This document shows positions 1 to 8,142 of a DNA stretch of 64,000 bases, piece by piece; positions within the stretch are counted from its first letter, which is position 1; each line of letters begins with the position of its first letter. The DNA lies in contig CAVTOA010000002.1 in the NCBI GenBank assembly GCA_963736285.1, forward strand, positions 391,453 through 455,452, written 5' to 3'. This DNA is from CAVTOA01 sp963736285 (GTDB lineage: Bacteria > Actinomycetota > Actinomycetes > Mycobacteriales > QHCE01). The position numbers and the translations under genes are program-made. The notes beneath the pieces are model-generated. The model ran no database searches. It saw nothing but the letters and a program-made list of their open reading frames with translations, and was not told the origin of the DNA.

Positions 1-545
1 GCACCGCAGCGGTATCAGCGGTCTTCTGTTCCTTTCCCCGGCGAGCGGCACGGACCTGCTCAGAGGCGGTCAAATAGATCTTGAGCGTCGCCGCGGGTGC
101 GACCACAGTCCCGATGTCGCGGCCTTCCACCACCATGCCGGGTGCGGCTGCCTCGATAAGCTGACGCTGCTGTGCTACCAACGTGGCGCGGACAGCCGCC
201 ACGACGCAACGAGGCTCACCGCGCTGGTCACCCGTCGCTCACGAATAGCAGCATCGACCGAACGCCATTAACCGCGATGGCCGGAGCTGCTGGATTAGTG
301 GAGATCGACAGTGTGGTGTTCTCAAGCAGACGATCGACCTCATCGGGGGCTGACTCCAGCGTGGACACGTCAATGCGGGAATCTTGTAGCGCGGCCCAAG
401 TAACCGCCCTATACATAGCGCCCGTGTCCAGATACTGACCACCAAACCGTTGGGCAAGCAGCCTCGACACCGTCGACTTTCCTGTGCCCGACGGGCCGTC
501 AATAGCGACTGTCCACATGGGGGCGCCGGCTTTCCGCAAACTCAC
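1..545 (-). CDS. cmk: Cytidylate kinase, 3' end beyond window, two apparent frameshifts
   Basis: Phosphorylates CMP and dCMP in pyrimidine nucleotide metabolism in the cytosol. The first frame shows the P-loop GPSGTGKST at about residues 18-26 and the following YLDTGAMYRA segment typical of Cmk. The frame breaks near position 258, where the continuation DAAIRERRVTSAVSL lies in another frame. It breaks again near 200, where the conserved VVEGRDIGTVV continues in a third frame to the window edge. A GTG start at 545 is preceded by GGAG at a good spacing and follows the rluB stop closely, so the two genes look co-transcribed. Cmk is normally essential, so the two one-base breaks are more likely sequence errors than real inactivation. 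The C-terminal part is outside the window. Confidence 0.9.
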
Positions 546-554
546 GTGCTCTCC

Positions 555-1380
555 TCACAAACCAGCGGCCTTGAACAGCTGGCCCACTTCTTTTTGATCG
601 AGCTTGCGCGCGTCACCCACTTTGAGTCGCGCCAACCGGATCGGACCAAACCGCGTGCGGATCAACCGACGAACCGGATGCCCCACCTCTTCCAGCAACC
701 GCCGTATGACATGCTTGCGGCCCTCATGCAGGGTGATCTCGACCATCGCGCGATCCTTCCAGGTATCCACAACATGGAAGCGATCCACCGTGACCTTGCC
801 ATCCTCCAAAGTGACCCCCGCAAGGAGCTGCTTACGCACCTCCGGCTTCACCGGGCCCGGCACCTCCGCAAGGTAGGTTTTTTGCACGCCAAACGACGGA
901 TGAGTAAGGCGGTGACTGAGCTCACCGTCGTTGGTGAGTAGCAGCAGCCCCTCCGTGTCGAAATCTAGCCGCCCAACATGGAACACCCGGGTGTCGTACT
1001 CAGCAACATATTCCGCGAGCGTGGGCCGGCCACGGTCGTCAGCCATGGCGCTGACCACGCCACGCGGTTTGTTCAGCGCCACATACAGCAGAGTGCTCAT
1101 CGAGAACGATGCGCTCGCCATCCACGTGAATGACTGCGGTGCGCGGGTCGAACCGTGCCCCCATCCGCTGCACCACTCGACCATCAACACTGACCCGGCC
1201 GGCCGCGATGAGCTCCTCAGCAGCCCGCCGTGACGCTACGCCAGCAGAAGCCAAAATCTTTTGCAGCCGCTCGCCTTCGCCCAACTCGATTATGCTCGGG
1301 TTCTCCGGGGCCGGCCGTGCCGGCGCCCCGGCCATGCGGATCGGCCGCCGTCCACGGGCATCATGACGCGGTGATGACAT
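555..1380 (-). CDS. rluB: Pseudouridine synthase RluB/RsuA family, one apparent frameshift
   Basis: Converts specific uridines in ribosomal RNA (23S, by family analogy) to pseudouridine. The N-terminal frame holds an S4 RNA-binding domain (GERLQKILASAGVASRRAAEE). The catalytic domain follows with ALNKPRGVVS and GRLDFDTEGLLLLTNDGELSHRL; the Asp in GRLD is the expected catalytic residue. The two halves sit in frames that differ by one base, and an extra base near 1092 reconnects them as ...DEH-LLYVALNKPRG. The start is taken as the ATG at 1380, overlapping the end of scpB by 20 bases. An internal ATG near 1335 is the alternative. This gene sits between scpB and cmk in all Mycobacteriales known to me, which supports the assignment. 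Confidence 0.88.
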
Positions 1381-2051
1381 CGTCGAGGGAATCCATCTCT
1401 GGTAGCAAGGGTGCAATGGGGGGCAGCTCATCGATGCTGCCCACACCCAACTTTTCCAAGAACAGCACCGTCGTGCGATACAAATGAGCGCCGGTCTCTG
1501 GCTCTACCCCGCATTCTTCCACGAGGCCTCTGCTGGCGAGCGTGCGGATGACGCCATCGCAGTTCACGCCGCGAATAGCAGAGATGCGCGAACGGGTGGT
1601 GGGCTGCCGATAGGCCACCACCGCGAGCGTCTCCAAGGCCGCCTGAGTCAGTCGTGCCTGCTGCCCATCAAGGACGAAGCGCTCCACATACGGTGCATAA
1701 CGTCTCACGCGAATAAATACGCCATCCGCCGGCGATGGAACGTAGATCGAACCCGCGCTCAGCCTCGGCATACTCAGTAGCGAGTTGGCGCAGAGCTGCG
1801 GTGATCTCACCAATGGAGCGCTCCAGCACCTGCGCCAGCATCATCTCCGACACTGGCTCGTCGACGACCAGCAGTATCGCTTCCAGCGCCGGCAGTAGTT
1901 CACTTTGACCGGTGAGATTGCCGGCGTTTCCCCCGGAATCTGACCGGTCAGGATCGCCTTCTTGCGTGACCGGTGAGATTGCCGGCGTTTCCCCCGGAAT
2001 CTGACCGGTCAGGGTCACACAAGAGACGGATGTGGGCATGGCGTCAGTCAT
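1361..2051 (-). CDS. scpB: Segregation and condensation protein B, one apparent frameshift
   Basis: Winged-helix partner of ScpA in the SMC condensin complex that organises and segregates the chromosome. The N-terminal frame shows ALEAILLVVDEPVSEMMLAQVLE and RGFDLRSIAGGWRIYSR. The second frame continues with APYVERFVLDGQQARLTQAALETLAVVAYRQP, the hallmark of the family. A single-base break near 1706 separates them. The ATG at 2051 overlaps the scpA stop by a few bases, indicating translational coupling. The region between the start and the first conserved helix contains two identical 45-base palindromic repeats translated as extra linker residues, which is unusual (see the repeat entry). Confidence 0.88.
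1906..2011. repeat. Two identical 45-bp GACCGGT palindromic repeats inside scpB
   Basis: Copies at 1906-1950 and 1967-2011 are identical over 45 bases and separated by 16 bases. Each begins TGACCGGTGAGATT and ends AATCTGACCGGTCA, so the ends form an imperfect inverted repeat with one mismatch. They lie in the scpB N-terminal linker. Because the copies are 61 bases apart they are read in different frames. The same end motif occurs in three intergenic palindromes around xerD, so this looks like a dispersed repeat family that has entered a tolerant coding segment. Confidence 0.85.
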
Positions 2052-3006
2052 GGTCGTCCCCCGAATGGACTGCTGCTGATACGGACGTGGCAGCAGCGTC
2101 GGCGCCGCCGTCGTCATATTCGTCCATTGTGGACTGCTCATCACGCTGCGTTGCGCCGTCGGCCTCGTGGGCAGCGATCCAACGCACCCGAAGCTCCCCC
2201 AAAGGCTGCACCTGATCGAAACCGAGCACACCCTCCCGGTAGAGCTCCAACAGCGCTAAGAATCGCGCCACCACCTCCAAGGTGGTCTCGCAGTCAGCAC
2301 ACAACCCGCGGAAAGTCCCCACTCCCGCGCGCGCGAGCCGCTCCCGCAACAGAGCTGCCTGTTCCCGCACGCTCACCTTCGGCGTATGCAGATGGTCGAT
2401 AGTGACGGTCGGCGGCTGCTTAGGTGTCAACGCCTGTACTGCGATCCGCGCGAACTGCTCCCTGCCCACATTGAGCAGCACTTCGGGCATGAGCGCGGCA
2501 AAACGCGGCTCCAGCGCCACGGCCCGCGGATACCTGCGACCAGCGGTCTCGGCGCGTTCGGCAATAAATGCCGCTGCCCGCTTATACGCCCGGTACTGCA
2601 GCAATCGGGCGAACAGCAGGTCGCGGGCTTCCAACAATGCAAGGTCTTCTTCGTCTTCTACCTCTGCGGCGGGAAGGAGGCGAGCCGTTTTGAGATCGAG
2701 CAATGTAGCCGCAATGAGCAAAAATTCGGTAGTTTGGTCGAGATCCCACTCATCGCCTAATGCGTTGATGTGGGCGATGAAATCGTCGGTGACCTGGCTT
2801 AACGCCACCTCGGTGACGTCGAGCTGATGTTTACCAATCAACTGCAGGAGTAGGTCAAACGGACCCTCAAAGTTGGCTAGCCGTACGTGGAAACTCTTTT
2901 TGCCACTGTCGCGCGCCAGCTCTTCGCGCTGGATACCAAGGTTGGCGCTGGAGTCGTCCGGAAGCGTAGCCAGCTCGGACGCCACCTCAGACATCTCGAC
3001 AGTCAC
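2044..3006 (-). CDS. scpA: Segregation and condensation protein A
   Basis: Kleisin subunit that bridges the SMC heads together with ScpB. The 320-residue protein is intact. Near residue 40 it has the family opening FHVRLANFEGPFDLLLQLIGKHQLDVTEVALSQVTDDF, here interrupted by no indel. It ends with the conserved C-terminal winged helix (FLALLELYREGVLGFDQVQPLGELRVRW) and an acidic, low-complexity tail. The ATG at 3006 is the first start after the upstream gene. The stop overlaps the scpB start, so scpA-scpB form a coupled pair, as in other actinobacteria. Confidence 0.95.
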   Translation of the reverse strand: MTVEMSEVASELATLPDDSSANLGIQREELARDSGKKSFHVRLANFEGPFDLLLQLIGKHQLDVTEVALSQVTDDFIAHINALGDEWDLDQTTEFLLIAATLLDLKTARLLPAAEVEDEEDLALLEARDLLFARLLQYRAYKRAAAFIAERAETAGRRYPRAVALEPRFAALMPEVLLNVGREQFARIAVQALTPKQPPTVTIDHLHTPKVSVREQAALLRERLARAGVGTFRGLCADCETTLEVVARFLALLELYREGVLGFDQVQPLGELRVRWIAAHEADGATQRDEQSTMDEYDDGGADAAATSVSAAVHSGDDHD

Positions 3007-3030
3007 CCGACGACGGTAGCGCAGCGGCCG

Positions 3031-3693
3031 TTAGGCCCAGATATGCAGGATCGGCGTGGCGAGAATATCCAGCAGGTAGAGCAGTAACGGCAATCCGTCG
3101 AAAATCGAAAACAGTGACGCCACCAGCAAAATCACCACGCCGAGGTGCATGTCTTGCAGCCAATGAGTTGCTCGCACCAGACCAGAGCCCCGGTGTTGTG
3201 CCCACTGTTTGAGCAGCGCCCAGCCGTCCAGTGGCGGAAGCGGCACCAGGCATAGCAGTCCAAACGCGAGCAGCCCTACTCCGAGAGTAAGAACGTACTG
3301 GGTGAATGCTGGCGCGGGTATACCGCGAATGACATCAGACGGGATGACGAGACGCAGTGTCATCTGGCTCAGGCCACACGCGCGGTAGAGCACAAAGACG
3401 AGTTGCGAACACAGCAAAACCACCATGGGGGCGAGCCACAAAGCATGCCGTTGGCGACGATTCTGTAGGTAGATGGAAGCACCCCAGCCGATGCCGCACA
3501 CCAAAGACGCCACCACGCCGTAGGGATCAATATCCCGACGTGGATTGAACAACGCCCGATCTACGTAGCCGGCCGAACGAATGCGCCACGGAGCAGCACA
3601 CAGATAGTGCACGCTGCGCCGTAACAAAAGTCCTAACGCGAATGCGGTGATTAAGCCAGCCAGCACTGCTGGCTGCAGCAGCGCCCACAACAC
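3031..3693 (-). CDS. Site-2-protease-like (M50-type) membrane protein lacking the zinc motif
   Basis: A 220-residue polytopic protein with about five hydrophobic segments. Its position between scpA and the parA-side gene matches a site-2 protease family member in related genomes. The sequence keeps the family-like FNPRRDIDPYGVVASLVCGIGWG and the late LVPLPPLDGW (compare N-PxxxLDG). In place of the HExxH zinc ligand motif it has RRSVHYLCAA, so a metal-dependent protease activity is doubtful. It may be a pseudo-protease. The start is a GTG, and the gene lies 13 bases downstream of the preceding stop. Function unknown; family assignment moderate. Confidence 0.6.
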   Translation of the reverse strand: MLWALLQPAVLAGLITAFALGLLLRRSVHYLCAAPWRIRSAGYVDRALFNPRRDIDPYGVVASLVCGIGWGASIYLQNRRQRHALWLAPMVVLLCSQLVFVLYRACGLSQMTLRLVIPSDVIRGIPAPAFTQYVLTLGVGLLAFGLLCLVPLPPLDGWALLKQWAQHRGSGLVRATHWLQDMHLGVVILLVASLFSIFDGLPLLLYLLDILATPILHIWA

Positions 3694-3706
3694 TGGTTAG
3701 TTCCGC

Positions 3707-4084
3707 TCAGTGCCGTGCTTGTTGGCGACGATTGTTATCCGCCAGAAAATGTTCGACGAGGGCCGCCGCTCGTCCTTGGTTATCCAGGTCGGCTAACACA
3801 ATGGACAAAGCAGCCCGCACTAGCCGACCGCGGTCGATGGCGATGCCATACCGGCTTCTCAGCGTGAGCCGTGCCTCCTCGATGGCAACCAGTTCGCCCG
3901 AGGATAGGTAAACCGTAATTTTTTCGTCGTGTCGTCGCCGACCAGATGCGGGCCGGTGCGTCGCTAACGCGCTCTCAGCCTCGCTGGCTCGGATGGAGGG
4001 TGCCGCAGAAAGCGGGGTGACCTGAGCCGGGGCTGTCTGGCGGAATAATTCTGCCGCGCCGGGGATGCGCGCCTGTCTTCTCAT
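3707..4084 (-). CDS. Small ParA-linked ribbon-helix-helix-like protein
   Basis: A 125-residue protein with a basic, disordered N-terminus of about 50 residues. It is followed by KITVYLSSGELVAIEEARLTLRSRYG and DRGRLVRAALSIVLADLD, a pattern of beta strand then two helices resembling CopG/ParG-type DNA-binding folds. The ATG overlaps the parA stop in an ATGA arrangement (4081-4084), so it is translated with parA. The pairing suggests a partition-associated or regulatory DNA-binding role, but that is inference from fold-like features and context. Confidence 0.65.
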   Translation of the reverse strand: MRRQARIPGAAELFRQTAPAQVTPLSAAPSIRASEAESALATHRPASGRRRHDEKITVYLSSGELVAIEEARLTLRSRYGIAIDRGRLVRAALSIVLADLDNQGRAAALVEHFLADNNRRQQARH

Positions 4085-5013
4085 GCGCCCAGTACCTCTC
4101 GTGCGAATGCTCGGTATGCCTTGGCACCACCAGAGCCCGGAGCCCAGGTAGTAATGGGCTCGCCAGCAACAGTGGTCTCGGGAAACTTTACGGTGCGAGA
4201 GATGACTGTCTCATAGACTTTCTCACCAAAAGCTTCGACCACCCGAGCAAGTACTTGTCGACAATGGACCGTACGCGCGTCGTACATCGTCGCCAAAATA
4301 CCCTCAAGCTCTAGTTCAGGGTTAAGGCGATCTCGCACCTTATCCACTGTGTCAATCAGCATCGCCAATCCGCGCAGACTGAAGAACTCGCACTCCAACG
4401 GCACAATGACGCCGTGCGCGGTCGTGAGCGCATTGACGGTGAGCAAACCCAGCGACGGCTGGCAGTCGATCAGAATGTAGTCGTATTCATTGATGACAGG
4501 GCGTAGCGCCCGGGTCAGTGACTGCTCCCGCGCCACCTCGTTGACCAGTTGCACCTCGGCCGCAGACAAGTCGATATTGCTCGGCAAAATGTCAAGACCG
4601 TTCACATTGGTCTTTGTGATGACATCCGGCGCGGTGACGTCGGGCTGCATCAGCAGGTTGTAAACCGTGAGCTCGAGGTCGTACGGGTTGACCCCCAGCC
4701 CCACCGAGAGCGCACCCTGCGGATCGAAGTCAACCAGCAGCACCTTGCGTCCGTACTCGGCGAGCGCCGCACCCAAGTTGATGGTGGTCGTGGTCTTGCC
4801 CACGCCACCTTTCTGGTTGCACAACGCGACGATGCGCGCGGGACCATGCTCGGTTAGTGGAGGCGGTGCCGCAGTAGTGCGGGCCCGGCGCTTTTCTGCC
4901 CGCTCGGCGGAGACCAGCCCAATGGTGGCCAGGTCGAGGGCTGTTTGATCGCCACTCGAGGCGTCGCCCTCTGTCTCTGGTTCGCTAACCCACGATTCTG
5001 CCGACATAGCCAT
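4081..5013 (-). CDS. parA: ParA family chromosome partitioning ATPase
   Basis: A cytosolic ATPase of the ParA/Soj/MinD superfamily with the deviant Walker A KGGVGKTTT at residues 68-76, the switch segment LLVDFDPQGALSVGLG and the later YILIDCQPSLGLLTVNAL. The 310-residue length includes a roughly 60-residue variable N-terminus. This copy sits next to scpA/scpB, as Rv1708 does in M. tuberculosis, rather than beside parB and the origin. Its exact cargo is therefore unproven. It heads the parA-RHH-M50like-scpA-scpB-rluB-cmk run. Confidence 0.93.
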   Translation of the reverse strand: MAMSAESWVSEPETEGDASSGDQTALDLATIGLVSAERAEKRRARTTAAPPPLTEHGPARIVALCNQKGGVGKTTTTINLGAALAEYGRKVLLVDFDPQGALSVGLGVNPYDLELTVYNLLMQPDVTAPDVITKTNVNGLDILPSNIDLSAAEVQLVNEVAREQSLTRALRPVINEYDYILIDCQPSLGLLTVNALTTAHGVIVPLECEFFSLRGLAMLIDTVDKVRDRLNPELELEGILATMYDARTVHCRQVLARVVEAFGEKVYETVISRTVKFPETTVAGEPITTWAPGSGGAKAYRAFAREVLGA

Positions 5014-5170
5014 TGGCGCCCAACCCTCTCGATCGCTTTGTCGACATTAGAGCCGACACCTCACCACCTGGCCGAGCACAAACACCATGGGCTAGGAAGG
5101 TGACCAAGGCGATGCACACACTACTGCCTTGCACTGTCGCGAATGTAAAGACCGCTTACGTGTCTGAGCA

Positions 5171-6012
5171 ATGACCTTGGCTGGGCGTGTTCACAACTCC
5201 AATGCGGACGAAAGACACGAGCCCGGCTACCGGCGAGGTATTACCTCTTTGAGAACGCCGCCCTTGTCTAGAAGGACACCACGGACAGTCGATCCTGCCG
5301 TGCCCGCCTACACCGCGCCAAAACACGAAAAAGTTCCCGAGCTGATGTCAGAGTTCATCGAATGGCTGAACCACGGTGATCTTGAAGCCCCGGTGCAGGT
5401 ACGAGCTTCGATGGCGCATCTGAACCTGGTCAAGGTCCATCCATGGCAGGACGGCAACGGCCGCATGTCACGTGCGTTGAGCACATTGGTCTTCGCACGA
5501 GAAGCGTTGATGCCACCCGAATTTTCGTCCATTGAGGAATGGCTCGGCCGTGGACAAAACACATACGCCTACTACCAAGTGCTAGAACAGGTAGGAGGCC
5601 CACATTGGAGTCCAAAACGTAATACTCATCCCTGGATTAAATTTTGCCTGGCCGCACACCACCGACAGGCACAGCAGGCGCAACGTCGCGTCGACCTGTT
5701 TTCCCGCGCATGGACGCGACTAGCTGAAGCGACAGAAGCTGACGGGTTGGACGAACGTGTGGTTTATGCGCTACTGCCGGCGTTTTCTGGATCAAAGGTG
5801 CGACGAAAGCTGTACCAGCAAGACGCTGGCATTAACCGGCACAAGCCATTCGTGATGTCCGTGAATTGGTGCGCCTGGGTTGGCTGCGGTCCCAGGGCAG
5901 GGCACGTGCTCGTTACTACACGCCCGGGCCGCTAATGGCGCCGGTTCAAGAAGACATCCGCCAGTCCCTGGAACCCTACGCTGACCCGTATCGGGCAAGG
6001 GTTAAAGGATGA
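5171..6012 (+). pseudogene. Fic family (AMPylase-type) protein remnant
   Basis: Contains the Fic signature HPWQDGNGRMSR (near residue 94 of the first frame), which binds nucleotide and provides the catalytic His. It is preceded by YTAPKHEKVPELMSEFIEWLNHG, typical of the domain. The N-terminal half of a normal Fic-winged-helix protein is missing, with no candidate frame upstream before parA. A one-base break near 5846 moves the C-terminal winged-helix part (IRDVRELVRLGWLRSQGRARARYYTP) into another frame that ends at 6012. It looks like a decaying fragment. The one break could be a sequence error, but the missing N-terminus cannot. Confidence 0.7.
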
Positions 6013-6142
6013 GAAGTGGTGACCTTGATGCACCTGGATGCCTTTCGCGGGTACACGGCGGCGACGTGCCGTCTCGCCCTGGTCTGACGCCACGCAGCTC
6101 GACACAGTGGACTGCGGCCAGAGTCGTTGTCATGCTGCGTGC

Positions 6143-6907
6143 ATGACTCATGCCAATGATGAGGCCGCATCGACTGATGCTTCGTCACAGTTAGCTCCAA
6201 TGCCTGAGGACTGGCATCGAGGGCTAGCCATCGTGGCACACCCCGATGACCTGGAGTATGGGGCCGCAGGGGCGATCGCGGCCTGGACTCAAGCCGACCG
6301 AGAGGTGACATATGTGATTGCCACACGCGGCGAAGCGGGCATCGACAGCATCGCGCCAGAGAAGTCCGCTCCGCTCCGTGAAGCGGAGCAACAAACCAGC
6401 GCACAGGTTGTGGGCGTGTCCACAGTGGAGTTTTTGGACTATAGAGATGGCGTCATTGAAGCTGGACTGCCACTCCGACGAGACTTCGCAGTCGCAATCC
6501 GTCGGTACCGACCACAACTTATCGTCACGCTGAACCACCACGACACGTGGGGCTTTGGAGGATGGAACACCGCTGATCACCGAGCAGTGGGCCGCACTGT
6601 GTTGGACGCGGTAGCCGATGCCGGTAACCGGTGGATCTTCCCCGAGCTCCTCGAGCGGGGGTTGGAGCCATGGAACGCGCACTGGGTGGCGGTGGCGGGC
6701 TCGCCACGACCGACACACGCCGTGGACGTGAGCTCCACTTTGGATAAATCAGTCGAGTCGTTGTTGACGCACCACGCCTACATCACTGGCCTCACCGAGG
6801 AAGATCCGGAACAATACGCCGGCGACTTTTTACGCGGAATAGCTGCCGCCAACGCTGCCCGCTTCGGCGGCCGCCCCTCCGTCGCCTTCGAGCTGTTCGA
6901 GCTATGA
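6143..6907 (+). CDS. PIG-L family deacetylase
   Basis: Predicted zinc-dependent N-acetyl deacetylase of the PIG-L/MshB family (254 residues). It carries the AHPDD metal-binding motif near the N-terminus (IVAHPDDLEYGAAG) and a later HHDTWGFGGWNTADHRAVGR with the additional His residues. It is closest in pattern to the general actinobacterial PIG-L group; MshB or Mca identity cannot be claimed. The start is taken at the ATG at 6143. In-frame starts upstream (to 6038) would add residues without similarity. Its TGA is embedded in the first palindromic element downstream. Confidence 0.82.
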   Translation: MTHANDEAASTDASSQLAPMPEDWHRGLAIVAHPDDLEYGAAGAIAAWTQADREVTYVIATRGEAGIDSIAPEKSAPLREAEQQTSAQVVGVSTVEFLDYRDGVIEAGLPLRRDFAVAIRRYRPQLIVTLNHHDTWGFGGWNTADHRAVGRTVLDAVADAGNRWIFPELLERGLEPWNAHWVAVAGSPRPTHAVDVSSTLDKSVESLLTHHAYITGLTEEDPEQYAGDFLRGIAAANAARFGGRPSVAFELFEL

Positions 6908-7010
6908 CCGGTGGTTTTGTCGGCGTGTTCCCTGCAATGTGACCGGTCGCTGTCCTGCGGTAACTACGACCGGTGAGATTCCCTGGGAAACGCCGGGAAT
7001 CTCACCGGTC
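6905..7010. repeat. Paired GACCGGT palindromes between PIG-L gene and xerD
   Basis: One element at 6905-6948 begins TGACCGGTGGTTTT and ends GTGACCGGTC. A second at 6968-7010 is a perfect hairpin with arms GACCGGTGAGATTCCC and GGGAATCTCACCGGTC (16 bp) around an 11-base loop. They lie between two convergent genes, so the second could act as a bidirectional terminator, although no T-run follows. The sequence similarity to the scpB repeats and the element at 8088 argues for a dispersed repeat family. Confidence 0.85.
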
Positions 7011-7039
7011 AAACAAAGGGGGCGCGGCTAGCGCTAGCC

Positions 7040-8017
7040 CTACCCCAACGCCCGGGGGTGGGCTTCGACGTAGATTTCGCGCAGTCTGTCGACGGTGATC
7101 ATGGTGTAGATCTGGGTAGTGGTCACCGATGAATGACCCAGCAGCTCTTGCACCACCCGCACATCGACCCCGCCTTCCAGCAAGTGGGTGGCGAAGGAAT
7201 GACGCAGGGTATGCGGTGACACGGCCGGCATGCCGGCGCGTTCGGCCACGATTTGCATGATCATCCAGGCACTTTGCCGCGACAGTTGCCCACCACGGGC
7301 ATTTAAAAATAACGCCGACGTGCCCCGACCATGGGCAGCAAGTGACGGCCGGGCCCGCACCAAATATTCGTCCACCGCAGACAGTGCGTAGGAGCCAATG
7401 GGGACGATCCGGGTTTTGCTGCCCTTACCCCGCAACGTCACCACCCGCCCCACACGGTCCACATCGTCTATCGCCAAACCGATGGCCTCAGAAATGCGAG
7501 CGCCCGTGGCATACAGCAGCTCCAGCAAGGCGCGGTCCCGGATGGCGAGCATGCCCCCCACGATGCTCGCGGCCTCCAAGAGCCGCTCCACTTCGTCTAC
7601 GGGGATGGCTTTGGGTAGCCGTTGGGGCACCCGGGGTGGCCGCACCGCCCGAGTGGGGTCTTCCCGAGTCCAACCCTCGCGTACCGCGAACCGGTGGAGT
7701 CCACGCACCGCACTGATGGCGCGGGAGGCGGAACTGGCCGCAAGCGGTGGATAGTTTTCGTCGCCGGTGCGTAACCGCGCCGCATAGTCGCTGACCTGAT
7801 TGCTGGAAACGGCTGCCAGCGTGCCGACTCGGCGTGCGGCTACAAAGCGGAGGTAACGGTCAAGGTCGCGACGGTAGGAGATGAGCGTGTTACGGGCCAT
7901 GCCCCGCTCCACCGCGAGGTGGTCGAGATAGCCACGTATCTGACGCAGCAGCGTGGGGTCGATATCTACGTCGAACACGTGGGAGTCCGCTAGCTGTGTG
8001 CTCACTACCTCGTCCAT
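7040..8017 (-). CDS. xerD: Tyrosine site-specific recombinase XerD
   Basis: Resolves chromosome dimers at dif with XerC during division. The intact 325-residue protein has an N-terminal SAM-like core-binding domain (IRGYLDHLAVERGMARNTLISYRRDL) and a catalytic domain with ATGARISEAIGL. The box HTLRHSFATHLLEGG contains His269 and Arg272; LGHSSVTTTQIYT contains His295 and the nucleophile Tyr304. Its location between the Nudix/pyrG and parA blocks fits XerD (Rv1701) rather than XerC. The start ATG at 8017 lies in a GTCCATAGTGG sequence related to the dispersed TCCAYWGTGGA motif. GACCGGT palindromes flank it on both sides. Confidence 0.93.
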   Translation of the reverse strand: MDEVVSTQLADSHVFDVDIDPTLLRQIRGYLDHLAVERGMARNTLISYRRDLDRYLRFVAARRVGTLAAVSSNQVSDYAARLRTGDENYPPLAASSASRAISAVRGLHRFAVREGWTREDPTRAVRPPRVPQRLPKAIPVDEVERLLEAASIVGGMLAIRDRALLELLYATGARISEAIGLAIDDVDRVGRVVTLRGKGSKTRIVPIGSYALSAVDEYLVRARPSLAAHGRGTSALFLNARGGQLSRQSAWMIMQIVAERAGMPAVSPHTLRHSFATHLLEGGVDVRVVQELLGHSSVTTTQIYTMITVDRLREIYVEAHPRALG

Positions 8018-8087
8018 AGTGGTCAGTTTCTAACAGGGCACCGACGTTTTAACGATCGCTACCCCCAGACTCCTTGTCGGCAGCTTT

Positions 8088-8136
8088 GCTGACCGGTGGT
8101 TTTCCGTAGTCATACTCCAGGAAACCACCGGTCAGC
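8088..8136. repeat. GACCGGT palindrome between ald and xerD
   Basis: Arms GCTGACCGGTGGTTTTCC (8088-8105) and GGAAACCACCGGTCAGC (8120-8136) pair over 17 bp with one bulged T around a 14-base loop. The element sits directly after the ald stop codon, so it may terminate ald transcription. It shares its outer sequence with the elements at 6905 and 1906. Confidence 0.8.
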
Positions 8137-8142
8137 CATGAG

